Shown: piece by piece, positions 26,201-34,118 of the stretch
Layout of the letters: each line of letters opens with the position of its first letter
How positions within the stretch are numbered: the first letter of the stretch is position 1
Position numbers and translations under genes: made by a program
Assembly: GCA_026400835.1 (NCBI GenBank)
Contig: JAPLOA010000077.1
Coordinates: forward strand, 1-64,000
From: Planctomycetales bacterium
GTDB lineage: Bacteria > Planctomycetota > Planctomycetia > Planctomycetales > Planctomycetaceae
Reading direction: 5' to 3'
DNA: 64,000 nucleotides
The notes under the pieces: generated by a model
Databases searched by the model: none
What the model was told of the DNA's origin: nothing
What the model saw: only the letters and a program-made list of their open reading frames with translations

Positions 26201-29058
26201 ACTTCTACGCATTCTTCAAACTGGGTGGCCGAATAGAGCGCAATCGCAAGGCAATGCAGCGATTGGCCCTGCCCCCAGATATCATTCTGTTCCGTTCGAA
26301 TCTGCAACGATCGTCTTCCATAAGCAATCCCGCGCTGGCTCAGAGGAATCAGGCTCATCGCAGGGGCATGTTCCGAATAGGCCTGCGCCAGTTCGGCCGT
26401 TGGTATATGCCGTTCCGCCAGATTCATGCCTCGCAGGTGCGAGTGAAGAACTTCCAGTTTGCTGCGCACGAACCAATAGGCATAGGCAAGACGACTATGA
26501 AGCCTCCAGATAAGTCGATTCTCGGCCGACGGCTCAGCCTTGAATCGTGCCAAAAAGAACTTAGGCAGCAATGAATGGAACACCTGAACGGCAACTTCAC
26601 GAACGGTCGAAAATGGCAGACGCCATGCCGTTGGAAGTTTGCCTCCGAGGCTGATCAGTGCCGATTCCCAGAGTTCGATTGCACGATCTTTTTTGTCTTC
26701 CTTAAACGCCAGCTCACCCAGCTTCAGCGTGACTTGTGCGCGAGTTGCGGAGGAGTCGGCGCACTGGATGGCTTTTTCAAAAAAGGGTTCTGCTTCCTGA
26801 TAGCGGCCGCAAAGCATCAGAACATCGCCAAGTCCATAAAGCACTCGAAAATCGGGTTGTTCGCGACGAGCGATGCAACTTCTTAATGCAATGCGGTACT
26901 GCTGCTCAGCCGTTTCCAGAGCGTGGCTGACCCTGGCCTGTTCGGCCGCTTCAATTGCAAAATCTTTCGCCAGATCAGAGCGGCCGGATGCGTCATGATG
27001 CAGAGCAATGTCAAAAATGCGGTGCGGCGAGTTCTGACTCAAATAGACAGCCGCCCGACGGTGAATGTCGACCGTTCGATCGGGAGACAGTGTTTTCAGA
27101 ATTGCGTCGCGGATCTGATCGTGCATGAACACACAAATGCTGCCGGAAGAACGTTCCCAGATGAGGTAGTTCCGTCTGGGTTCCGTCAATAATTCGAGGA
27201 CGCGATCACCGGGAATCTCAGCGAGTTCCGCGGCCATCTCGATCGCGAATTCCTTGCCAAGCACGGCCCCTACGGCCAGCAATTGCTGAGACTCCTCAGG
27301 TAAGCGAAAAAGTCGCTGTTTCAGAACCTCGGCCGCCTCGCCACAGAGCTGAAGATTTCGGAGTCGCCCGTCATCGACTTTCCAGCCGGTGCACGAGGCG
27401 GCAAGAATCTCGGCTTCCACAAGTCCACGCAGAACCGCAGAAGCCACAAACGGATTTCCCCTGGACATCTCCCAGACTGTGTCCAGAATCTGCTGCGGAA
27501 GTCCGCCAGCCATAGAATTCAGCAATTGATCATGGTTTGCTCGGTTCAGCACGTCCAATGCAATCCGCGCAGAACAAACGAGTGAATCTCGCAGTCGCTC
27601 CGATGTTGCATCCAGTGGACGGGTACCGACCACTAACATCGCCCGGCGAGGATTTGTAAGATGCCAGCATTCCAGCATTGTCAGCGTTAGATCGTCGGCC
27701 CACTGCATATCGTCCAGCAGCAGCAGCAATGGTCGCTCTTCAGTGCCCATGGCCCCAAGCAGGGTTGCCAGTGCCACGGAGATTCGTCGGTCTGAAAGTT
27801 CGTCAGTTCGCTCCGGTGGAATCTGCAGATTCAATTCTGCAACAATCTCCGGAGTGATTGTCTGAAGTTCTCTTCCGAGTTCACTGAGCTCTGCAGCAAG
27901 GCGCCGCCTTAGCGAATCATCCTGACGAATGATATCAAGGCATTGACTCAATGTTCCCTGCAGTGATGCAATTGGTGCCAGTCCAATCTGATTCTGTCCA
28001 TTCGCGCGGAGGATTCGAAATCCCTGAGCAACAGCCGTGCGAGAGATTTCCAGAAACAGCCGTGATTTCCCCAGACCGGAGGCCCCTGTCACCAATACCG
28101 TACAACTGCCCCCTTCGCGGACCGAATCCAGTTCCGATTGCAACAGCCCCAAATCAGCACTCCGACCCACAAATGCCGGTTCGATCAAGGTCTCGCGACG
28201 ATCCATCGTGCCGAGAACTAAACACTGCGGAAATTCGGCAGAAAGAGACATCTTCACCTGACGAAGGTCGAACAGTACTCCACCAGCAGATTGGTAGCGA
28301 TCGCGTGGATGCTTCTGAAGCAGCCGCAGGATGATGTCATTAACGTCGGCCGGAATTCGAGAATTCAGCAATTCAAGGTCCGGCACCGGGGAAGTCATGT
28401 GATGAAACATCATGTCGCCGGAAGTTGTTGCCGTAAACGGCGTCCGTCCGGACAAACACTCGAAGAGCACGATACCTGCCGAGTAAAGATCTGACGAAGA
28501 CCTGACGTCTTCCTCTAATGCACCCAGTGCTTCGGGCGAGGAATACGTTGCAATCTCCAGGGCGGCCTTATCGCTGAGCATTCCCTGCATGATCAGCAGA
28601 GGCCCATACCCTCCGACAAAAGCACGCAATCGGCCGTCGGATTCCTGCAGATAAATCTCTTCGGGGCGCAGGCAACGACGCACAATCCCTTTGCTGTGCA
28701 GAACAACCAATGCTTCAAGCAGGTCCTCTGCAATCGAAAAGATTTCCTCGAGTGTCAGACCTGTGGTCCGAATCTTTTCCGCGAGGGTAGACCCCTCAAC
28801 GTACGAACAGACGATTGTGGCCGACTCGTTGTTGAACTCAAAGTCCAGAGGAACGGTCATTCGTTCGATTGGCAGTAACGCCAGCTGCGCTGTTTCGTAT
28901 TCCAGCCGCATCCGAACGGCTGCCGGAGTGTCTGCGTCAAATCTCACATGATGCATCAGCACACGATTGCCGGATTCACTTGCAGCGAGAGTCGTACGGC
29001 ACGCGGCGTTGATAGTCAGAGTTGATTGATCTCGATAGTTCGACCAGTTCTTGCGCAT
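23257..29058 (-). CDS. Hybrid signalling protein: pseudokinase - AAA ATPase - TPR - GAF - histidine kinase - receiver - HPt
   Basis: A ~1933-residue protein. Residues ~25-275 are a PknB-type kinase fold; the catalytic-loop HRDLKPEN is replaced by RRCLRPEE (C129 for the catalytic Asp), DFG by GYG (150-152) and the VAIK Lys by His, so it should be inactive. Residues ~297-600 are a STAND/AAA-like NTPase (Walker A GASGLGKS 325-332; Walker B LLLLLDDMQW). TPR-like helices run ~690-1210, and a GAF-like domain ~1235-1370. A histidine kinase follows: H-box FLAHMSHEIRTP (phospho-His ~1423), N-box LIGNAIKFT, G boxes DTGPGIAP and GGTGLGLPIS. A receiver domain has LMDMQMPVMDG with the phospho-Asp near residue 1720; an HPt domain has HWIKGTGG, His ~1874. 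ATG 29058 is taken; a TTG lies 4 codons upstream. It is 49 bases after an HD-GYP regulator and probably shares its promoter. Confidence 0.9.
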   Translation of the reverse strand: MRKNWSNYRDQSTLTINAACRTTLAASESGNRVLMHHVRFDADTPAAVRMRLEYETAQLALLPIERMTVPLDFEFNNESATIVCSYVEGSTLAEKIRTTGLTLEEIFSIAEDLLEALVVLHSKGIVRRCLRPEEIYLQESDGRLRAFVGGYGPLLIMQGMLSDKAALEIATYSSPEALGALEEDVRSSSDLYSAGIVLFECLSGRTPFTATTSGDMMFHHMTSPVPDLELLNSRIPADVNDIILRLLQKHPRDRYQSAGGVLFDLRQVKMSLSAEFPQCLVLGTMDRRETLIEPAFVGRSADLGLLQSELDSVREGGSCTVLVTGASGLGKSRLFLEISRTAVAQGFRILRANGQNQIGLAPIASLQGTLSQCLDIIRQDDSLRRRLAAELSELGRELQTITPEIVAELNLQIPPERTDELSDRRISVALATLLGAMGTEERPLLLLLDDMQWADDLTLTMLECWHLTNPRRAMLVVGTRPLDATSERLRDSLVCSARIALDVLNRANHDQLLNSMAGGLPQQILDTVWEMSRGNPFVASAVLRGLVEAEILAASCTGWKVDDGRLRNLQLCGEAAEVLKQRLFRLPEESQQLLAVGAVLGKEFAIEMAAELAEIPGDRVLELLTEPRRNYLIWERSSGSICVFMHDQIRDAILKTLSPDRTVDIHRRAAVYLSQNSPHRIFDIALHHDASGRSDLAKDFAIEAAEQARVSHALETAEQQYRIALRSCIARREQPDFRVLYGLGDVLMLCGRYQEAEPFFEKAIQCADSSATRAQVTLKLGELAFKEDKKDRAIELWESALISLGGKLPTAWRLPFSTVREVAVQVFHSLLPKFFLARFKAEPSAENRLIWRLHSRLAYAYWFVRSKLEVLHSHLRGMNLAERHIPTAELAQAYSEHAPAMSLIPLSQRGIAYGRRSLQIRTEQNDIWGQGQSLHCLAIALYSATQFEECVEVGRRSVRILERAGDFWEKHIAQYQVAASLYRLGRFTEAVQLSREAYDSGLAVGDYQVCGNIIEVWARASNGDVPPAILQCELDRPRADVQGQAHVLLAKGICLISEGRFEDASEILEQGILAAAGAGISNTYTSPLYAWKATALRSYLEGNSPLTRRPRRGIIREHRRAALRSVLIALRFRNELPHALREYAWSQIFRNRNRLAVLLLKKSIRIAQRQKAEYEVIQSELLLQKIRVELGYRQAESALENAERQHAAFRSEQLPQRMFSSVSLVDRFDSLLESGRQIAVANDPATIAATAVEAARRLLRSIHCEVVRLDDLGQPVTNSESIKSTALTAIKSLDAVTANSGMEFRSLLVCPIIVRSRVTSCLVIGNSEVRDLFGANELRIARYLTAIAGAALENAAGFQNLQELNANLENIVEERTAIVEARSAELLETADNLRKAQTQLAAARDAAEQASRAKSDFLAHMSHEIRTPIGAVLGFTELLLNGDMPLLPEQNAYLNRVLSNGNHLHRLLNDLLDLSKIEAGQLTTESIQVAPYALLHDVLSSLQSRAIDKNLKLTLRVLNQIPATILTDPTRLRQILTNLIGNAIKFTTTGSVDLFVEIDEMNRQLIIKIQDTGPGIAPSAMKDVFEPFKQADATVVRRFGGTGLGLPISRQLAEALGGGIELTSELGGGSTFTVTITTGSLSDVRMLNAAEAEASLTSPISTGRTVANLRGCRILIVDDVEANRELFAMVLRRAHAECSFACDGQEAVDLLQREKFDLVLMDMQMPVMDGYTATRELRSSGITLPIVAITANGMEEDQRKCHQAGCSGYLTKPISMASLLESVAMQLGRPVDKIVPSVKTMTENKVAAYRHPAPAPVCAAIVEEITPRPEPQLPTDPVFRDFALRFLSKVESTLPEIHSAISALDWQRLSQIGHWIKGTGGTVGLMNYTNMGIAIQDFAKEKDSVGARLVATELTAITRVLRRGATSAVPPGN

Positions 29059-29107
29059 CGGGCTTGCCAATTAAAGTACTTTTGTTGAGGCACCTGTCCG
29101 GGAGAAC

Positions 29108-30313
29108 TTAATCGGTATCTGCTTCCGAGATCTGGACGGCGATAATGTCCGACCGCTTGGCAAAGAATGCGTCCAGGACCTGAGGATCAAAATGTGTGCC
29201 TCGTCCCTCCTCCAGGATTGCGAAACATTTTTTCAGTGAAAATGCAGGCTTGTAAGGTCGTCTGCTGCTTAATGCGTCGAATACGTCAGCAACAGCTGTG
29301 ATACGACCACAGAGAGGAATGTCCTCGCCTGCCAGACCAAGCGGATAACCGCTGCCATCCCATCGTTCGTGATGAGTCAGTGCAATCAGCTTCGCCAGTT
29401 CCAGAATCGGCGAGCGTGATGAGTCGATAATCTTTGCGCCGATCTCAGCGTGCTGTCGCAGGATCTTCGCATCGGCTTCAGAGATCGGATCCGTAATACG
29501 CTTTCCAAATCCACAGTGCCTCTGCATCTGTTCAAATTCTTCCTGACTGAGCTTACCTGGCTTCAGAAGTATTGAATCCGCGATGCCAATCTTGCCAACG
29601 TCGTGCAGCTGAGCCGCTGGCTCCAGGATATCAAGTTCCTGGGGTGAGAATCCCATTTGTTCGCCAATGATACGCGTGTATCGACCGACGCGAAGCACAT
29701 GCTGCCCCGTGTCGTCGTCACGAAACTCGGCCGCGCGGGCAAGGCAGTGAATGACCTCCAGCCGTGACGCTTCCAGCTCCGCTGTCCTGTGGCGGACGGC
29801 ATCCTCAAGCCGTTCCGAATGAAGGCTTAACTGATCCTGAAAGGCTTTGACCTTCAGAACATTGCTGATGCGGGCGAGCAATTCTTCGCTGTGAACTGGC
29901 TTGGAAAGAAGATCCGTCGCTCCGGCCCTCAGTGCTACCAGTTTTGTCTCGGGGTCGGAGCACCCTGTCAGAATGATCACTGGTGTTTGAGATAGATCAG
30001 GGTCAGACCGGACCGCGGACAGAATCTGGAGCCCGCCGATCTCAGGCATCTGAATATCCAACAATACCAGATCCGGACGATGATATCCGATCAGGGGCAA
30101 TGCCTGTCCGGCATGATCTGTCGAAAAAATGTTTGTGAATCCACCGATGTCAAGATAACGCTGAACAACCTCGATGTTCAGCATTTCATCATCGACAATC
30201 AGGATCTTCGCATCCTGAATATCCCGGCGCAGATCATTGGTGGGTTCATGCCCGGCATGACTCGTAAAGCTAAGCCTTTGACGCCCAGTGGAACAAGGAG
30301 TTGCCGTTATCAT
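29108..30313 (-). CDS. Response regulator with HD-GYP output domain (cyclic-di-GMP phosphodiesterase type)
   Basis: A 401-residue cytoplasmic two-domain regulator. The receiver domain (~35-155) has the acidic pair DD (41-42), the phospho-acceptor D86 in LVLLDIQMP, T116 in ILTG and K138 in LLSKPV. A short linker leads into an HD-GYP domain (~185-385) with H237-D238 of HDVGK and the HHERWDGSGYP motif (314-324), both complete. Such domains hydrolyse cyclic-di-GMP to pGpG or GMP. The architecture is that of RpfG-type regulators. Its gene is upstream of and co-directional with the large hybrid kinase, only 49 bases apart, so the hybrid's HPt domain is the natural phosphodonor candidate. The ATG at 30313 is used; 30 residues precede the receiver. 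Confidence 0.95.
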   Translation of the reverse strand: MITATPCSTGRQRLSFTSHAGHEPTNDLRRDIQDAKILIVDDEMLNIEVVQRYLDIGGFTNIFSTDHAGQALPLIGYHRPDLVLLDIQMPEIGGLQILSAVRSDPDLSQTPVIILTGCSDPETKLVALRAGATDLLSKPVHSEELLARISNVLKVKAFQDQLSLHSERLEDAVRHRTAELEASRLEVIHCLARAAEFRDDDTGQHVLRVGRYTRIIGEQMGFSPQELDILEPAAQLHDVGKIGIADSILLKPGKLSQEEFEQMQRHCGFGKRITDPISEADAKILRQHAEIGAKIIDSSRSPILELAKLIALTHHERWDGSGYPLGLAGEDIPLCGRITAVADVFDALSSRRPYKPAFSLKKCFAILEEGRGTHFDPQVLDAFFAKRSDIIAVQISEADTD

Positions 30314-30846
30314 GCGAATGACTCTCGAGACGATTTTTGGGACACCCTAGGATTTCATGCGATCCAACCTTCGTGTTGAAAAAATCCTACGTCGGAAAAG
30401 TCAGGAAGGGTCAATTTGTTCACTTTTCGATACACGATCTATCTGACCGGCGCAAAGTATGCAGAATGTGCAATCAATACCGTCGTCGGCATGCGGGAAT
30501 TCCGATTTCAGGGTGGGGTTTTGAGGTTGGCGGAAACCCGCAAAGCTCTGCAACACAGCCTCAACAGAATGTTCAGCGGAGTCGCTCAACTCACGACGTC
30601 GACTTCTGCTTGTCATCGGTTTGAACCGAAGGCGGCTCTTCTCGAGAGACGCAAGGTTGAAACAAACCACGCGGTCCATTTCGGCGCCAGCGTGGACGCC
30701 TGAAGATTCAGTTCACACACATACTGGCCTTACAGTGCATCCAGGATTGCGGTAATTCGATGCATTTTTCCCGGACATGAACGATCAATGCCTCCCATGA
30801 TCGCCACTCACTCATTTCGGGTTTGGCTTCCCAACTGGCCTCGGCT
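30314..30846. other. Intergenic region upstream of the HD-GYP/hybrid-kinase operon
   Basis: About 530 bases between two minus-strand genes, the longest gene-free stretch in the window. It should contain the promoter of the HD-GYP gene. A minus-strand TTGACC (30409-30414) with TAGGAT (30384-30389) is a weak candidate; the 19-base spacer is too long for a good sigma-70 promoter. Overlapping frames of ~90 codons on both strands have no ribosome site or domain and are not called. No RNA gene was recognised. Confidence 0.45.
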
Positions 30847-31647
30847 TTAAGATGCAAACAGGCAGTTTTCGTGCCGATCAAGTGTCGGTGTTGTCGTGTA
30901 CTGATCTATTTGGCTGCAGAGAGTAATGTCTGATTCGTAACCCAATCCCACCAGATTTCTTCCTCCCTGAGTGTTCAGCATGGCAAGTGCCAAACATTGA
31001 TTGAGGCTGCTCTCTTCTCTCGCGTGACAGGCGGCCTCTCCGACCTGCGTTTTCCAAAAGGACCACGCCATGTCAGCGCTGTCATTGAGGCACCATTGCG
31101 GAGATTGAAACTCGCCGTTGTCCAAAGCGTTGACGCCCATCAATCCATCGACAACGGCGCCTGCAAACAGGACATCTTCCCCAGTCACGATTCCGTCGGT
31201 GCCAGCGCAGATCAGGTGACAGTCTCGTTGTTCCTGTTGCAGATGTTGTACAATTGACTGTCGGTTCAGGAAGGCTCCGATCAATACCTTCGAAGCAGCG
31301 GAAGCCTTCAGGATTGCCTTTGTACCGTTCGTTGTTGTGAAAACGACGGTACGTCCCTTGACAGTTTCCGAACGATACTCCGCAGGTGAATTTCCAAGGT
31401 CGAATCCGGGGATGCGCACGCCGCCGCGCTCTCCGCCCAGAATTGTCGCTTCTGAGGGTGCCTGACCTCGAAGTCGAAATGCCTCCTCGGTCGTACTGCA
31501 CGGGATCACTCGGGCTGCACCGTTCTGCAGAGCGGTGATCATTGTTGAAGACGCTCGGAGGATATCAATGATAACTGCTGTCCCACCATTCAATGCTTCG
31601 GCTTCAACAAGCGACGGCAGCAAATGAGCGTGGAGTCGACAGATCAT
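30847..31647 (-). CDS. comB: 2-phosphosulfolactate phosphatase (ComB family)
   Basis: A 266-residue member of the ComB family, which hydrolyses 2-phospho-3-sulfolactate to 3-sulfolactate in the coenzyme M route of methanogens. In bacteria, which generally lack coenzyme M, the family probably serves sulfolactate metabolism or another phosphate ester; here that is unresolved. Recognisable family blocks are AVIIDILRASSTMITALQNGA (~24-44), LGGERGGVRIPGFDLGNSP (~70-88), VVFTTTNGTKAI (~100-111) and CAGTDGIVTGEDVLFAGAVVD (~147-167), which hold the conserved acidic and Gly residues. Length fits (family ~230-270). It is the last gene of a probable four-gene unit with FmdB-type, ExbD and an unknown protein upstream (69-base gap). 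No other sulfolactate genes are nearby. Confidence 0.85.
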   Translation of the reverse strand: MICRLHAHLLPSLVEAEALNGGTAVIIDILRASSTMITALQNGAARVIPCSTTEEAFRLRGQAPSEATILGGERGGVRIPGFDLGNSPAEYRSETVKGRTVVFTTTNGTKAILKASAASKVLIGAFLNRQSIVQHLQQEQRDCHLICAGTDGIVTGEDVLFAGAVVDGLMGVNALDNGEFQSPQWCLNDSADMAWSFWKTQVGEAACHAREESSLNQCLALAMLNTQGGRNLVGLGYESDITLCSQIDQYTTTPTLDRHENCLFAS

Positions 31648-31716
31648 CAGGGGCTCACTTTCGTGGATTAATGCTCGCGTATTGTGTTCCAGTCTTCGTT
31701 GACGGAATCATAAAGT

Positions 31717-31941
31717 CTATTGTGGCAATCGACAGCAGTGAGGACTACAGGGGCCAGCCTCGGGCGGAGGACATGAGGACGCCATGGAGAGACTGCCTGA
31801 TGCGACTCGCCCCGCCGCAGCACTCATCAGCTTATCCATCTTCTTTGAGCCACATTTTGGGCACGCCGGTTTTTCAGTGCGTCCAACAAGAAGTTCAGCG
31901 TGGTGTGAGCATTCCTCACAGAAGAATTCAAACAAAGGCAT
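31717..31941 (-). CDS. FmdB-type zinc ribbon protein
   Basis: A 74-residue protein opening MPLFEFFCEECSHHAELLV, the standard start of the FmdB/CxxC_CXXC_SSSS putative regulatory family. The four zinc ligands are C8, C11 (CEEC), C28 and C31 (CPKC). The tail is Ser/Cys/Pro-rich (SSCPPPEAGPCSPHCC) with four further Cys, also usual for the family. Its function is unknown; a small zinc-binding adaptor or regulator is commonly supposed. It sits 23 bases after exbD and 69 bases before comB on the same strand, so it is probably co-transcribed. Length fits the family. Confidence 0.9.
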   Translation of the reverse strand: MPLFEFFCEECSHHAELLVGRTEKPACPKCGSKKMDKLMSAAAGRVASGSLSMASSCPPPEAGPCSPHCCRLPQ

Positions 31942-31964
31942 TTTCGAGATCCTGTCGACAGGCT

Positions 31965-32429
31965 TTACTGGTTCGTGGCTGGCTTACCGACCGCGAACGA
32001 AATGTTCTTAAATTGCAGCGACTGACACAAATCATACACATCGATAAAAGGTTGTACTCGCACATCATCGTGGATGTTTAAAATGATCCTGGATTCCGGA
32101 TCGACTGCCGCCAGTCGCTGAAGTCGATCCTGAAGCATATCCGGGCCAGCGAGTCTTTGTTCATCCAGAAAGACAGCGACAGACTCCTGTTCCGGTTCAA
32201 TCCGAATCTGGATCGCCGGATGCTGCCATTCGTCGGGATCTTCTGCAGGTTCCTGCGGATCCGCCGCCTCGGCCGTTCCCTTGAGTTCCGCAGGCAATAA
32301 TCGATCCGCAGTGCCTCCTGCGGATGCACAAATAAAGAACACGAGCAGCAGGAAAACAACATCAATCATGGGAGTCATTGTATCCCCATCCTGCGACCCC
32401 GGATGCTTTGGCCGACGTGGTATCTTCAT
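31965..32429 (-). CDS. ExbD/TolR-type biopolymer transport protein
   Basis: A 154-residue protein with one N-terminal membrane helix and a periplasmic domain. The motif MTPMIDVVFLLLVFFICAS (residues ~18-36) holds the proton-coupling Asp of ExbD/TolR/MotB-type stators (D23). The linker (DPQEPAEDPDEW) is acidic, and the C-terminal domain ends in DDVRVQPFIDVYDLCQSLQFKNISFAV, the usual ExbD fold end. Normal partners are ExbB/TolQ; none is beside it. The upstream gene, 20 bases away, encodes a different unknown protein, and the downstream one is a zinc ribbon protein. So it may work with an ExbB encoded elsewhere, energising an outer-membrane transporter. The CAT at 32427-32429 gives the ATG start. 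Confidence 0.88.
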   Translation of the reverse strand: MKIPRRPKHPGSQDGDTMTPMIDVVFLLLVFFICASAGGTADRLLPAELKGTAEAADPQEPAEDPDEWQHPAIQIRIEPEQESVAVFLDEQRLAGPDMLQDRLQRLAAVDPESRIILNIHDDVRVQPFIDVYDLCQSLQFKNISFAVGKPATNQ

Positions 32430-32449
32430 GCGACGTCTCCTGTCGGTCT

Positions 32450-32914
32450 TCAGACAGATGTTTCACTCGGAGGCGAATGAAACTCATTCCAGCGTCGCCA
32501 CGCATAGCTCCATTCAATCCACATTCGCATGACCGACCAGAGTAATCTCATGCGTTCCAGTTGATCGGCAGGCAATCGCGTCTGCAGGGCCTGGGCCTCT
32601 CGCGCCGCCATGTCCAATCCCCAACGGCGTGCAAGAAGTCGGCACAGGCTGTCTGCGGAGAGATCCATTTCATTGGAATCTTCATCCAGATCTTCGAAGG
32701 CCGCCACGTCTCGATCGTCTTTGATCAGTCCAGCACCGTCGGCGGTCACGAAAAACTCAAACATGCGTGATCGATAAGGATCGACTTCCAGTGGCCGAGT
32801 GTTCGCCTGAGCTTCCTGAATGAGTGTTTCCAGCCCGTTCAGAATTTCACGAGCGATAAATCGAGCAGGGTTGTTCTTCTTGTCGTCGCTTGTGGAAATG
32901 TCCTCGGAATTCAT
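32450..32914 (-). CDS. Hypothetical protein heading the ExbD gene set
   Basis: A 154-residue protein I do not recognise. It has no signal peptide or membrane helix. The N-terminal 20 residues are polar and probably disordered (MNSEDISTSDDKKNNP); the middle is acidic (KDDRDVAAFEDLDEDSNEMD, ~67-86). The C-terminal part is helical and Trp/Arg-rich (RMRLLWSVMRMWIEWSYAWRR). The predicted fold is therefore all-alpha. It lies 20 bases upstream of exbD with no terminator between, so it is probably the first gene of a unit with exbD, the FmdB-type gene and comB. Function unknown; a cytoplasmic partner of the ExbD complex is one possibility. Confidence 0.7.
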   Translation of the reverse strand: MNSEDISTSDDKKNNPARFIAREILNGLETLIQEAQANTRPLEVDPYRSRMFEFFVTADGAGLIKDDRDVAAFEDLDEDSNEMDLSADSLCRLLARRWGLDMAAREAQALQTRLPADQLERMRLLWSVMRMWIEWSYAWRRWNEFHSPPSETSV

Positions 32915-33170
32915 ACGGAGCCCGGCAGAAAAGGTGAATAGACATCAGGTGCGTTGCAGTAATTAGTATCGGTCAACTTTCGAAAGTCAGCGTGCCTTTG
33001 AAAGTGGCTTCGGGTGTTCGAATAGGGCTCTGCTGCGAAGGTGACTAAAACATTTTCGTGGATCAACACGAAGTCATGCATTCGATCGCCATTCTAACTG
33101 CCTGGCGCGAGCATCGCAACGAGCGGAATTTTCAGAGGGGAATCAGGAGATTCCACGCATAGGCCACAGG

Positions 33171-33986
33171 CTATGGCTCGCCTGCAGGTTTTTCAGGTTT
33201 CGCGGGCCGAAAAAATCTCTTCGATTCGTTCACGGCCGTGCGACGAGTCGTCATGCGGACGAGCAATGTCATGAGATAGTTCTTCCAGCCCGGCACGACG
33301 TACTGTCGACGTTTCTCCAGAGTTTTCAACGCGGTCTTCACGACCTTTCCCGGAGGATGCGATATGTGTTTCTCCAGCCAGCCGGGGACGCCAGCAAGAT
33401 CAAAGAATTCCGTTCGGGTGACTCCCGGGCACAACGCCATGACCGTGACTCCTCGACTGCGAGCTTCCGCCCACAACGCTTCACTGAAATGAAGGATGTA
33501 GGATTTACTGGCGGCATAGGCGGCCATGAAAGCCACGGGTTGAAACGCCGCCTGAGACGACATATTAATGATCGCCCCATGCCCCTGAGACAGCATTCCG
33601 GGGAGCACTCGATACGTCAGATCGGTCAGCGTCATCAGATTCAGATTGAGCATCTTCCGGACTTCTTCCGGAGTTGTCGTTTCGATCTGTCCGATGAGCC
33701 CCACTCCTGCGTTGTTGACAAGCAGCTCGATTTGTACGCCGAGACGTTTCACTTCTTCCAGGAGTCGTCGACCGGATTCAGGATCTGCGAGGTCGACTGC
33801 GACGATATGGCATCGAGTACCATGTCGAGTATTCAGATCGGTCGCGAGTTCCGTCATCTTGTCTTTACGACGAGCTGCCAGGATCAGATGCATTCCGCGG
33901 CCGGCCAGCTGCACAGCGAACTCCGCGCCAATTCCGGATGAGGCTCCGGTAATCAATGCCCAGCGATCGTTGTAGGAATCCAGCAC
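33171..33986 (-). CDS. Short-chain dehydrogenase/reductase (SDR)
   Basis: A classical SDR oxidoreductase using NAD(P)H. The cofactor motif TGASSGIG sits in ALITGASSGIGAEFAVQLAGRG. VNNAGVG is the NNAG element, the catalytic Ser precedes the YAASK motif (AAYAASKSYILHFSEAL), and LCPGVTRTEFF is the PG motif. The preceding LILAARRKDKM, with Arg-Arg after the second strand, favours NADP(H). The length from the GTG at 33986 is 271 residues, normal for the family, and puts the first strand 8-10 residues from the start. An earlier TTG (34115) would add 43 unlikely residues and has no ribosome site. Substrate unknown. It lies downstream of a GT2 glycosyltransferase on the same strand, and its C-terminus is proline/lysine-rich (FRPAKPEKPAGEP). 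Confidence 0.88.
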   Translation of the reverse strand: MLDSYNDRWALITGASSGIGAEFAVQLAGRGMHLILAARRKDKMTELATDLNTRHGTRCHIVAVDLADPESGRRLLEEVKRLGVQIELLVNNAGVGLIGQIETTTPEEVRKMLNLNLMTLTDLTYRVLPGMLSQGHGAIINMSSQAAFQPVAFMAAYAASKSYILHFSEALWAEARSRGVTVMALCPGVTRTEFFDLAGVPGWLEKHISHPPGKVVKTALKTLEKRRQYVVPGWKNYLMTLLVRMTTRRTAVNESKRFFRPAKPEKPAGEP

Positions 33987-34118
33987 GCGGCGAATCTCAG
34001 AGGGGTGAGTAGACCGCGTTTCCCGGAGAATACGGCCTGTTCGTGAATTACTATGCCGTAGTCTAATGCTTTTCGCAGATCCCGAAAAGTGGTCCGGAAT
34101 CCTTGCTGAACGCAATCG

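Noticed and set aside
33987-34115. 43-residue N-terminal extension of the SDR protein from a TTG at 34115
   Set aside because: No ribosome site; it would place the cofactor motif too far from the start, and it nearly abuts the GT2 stop.
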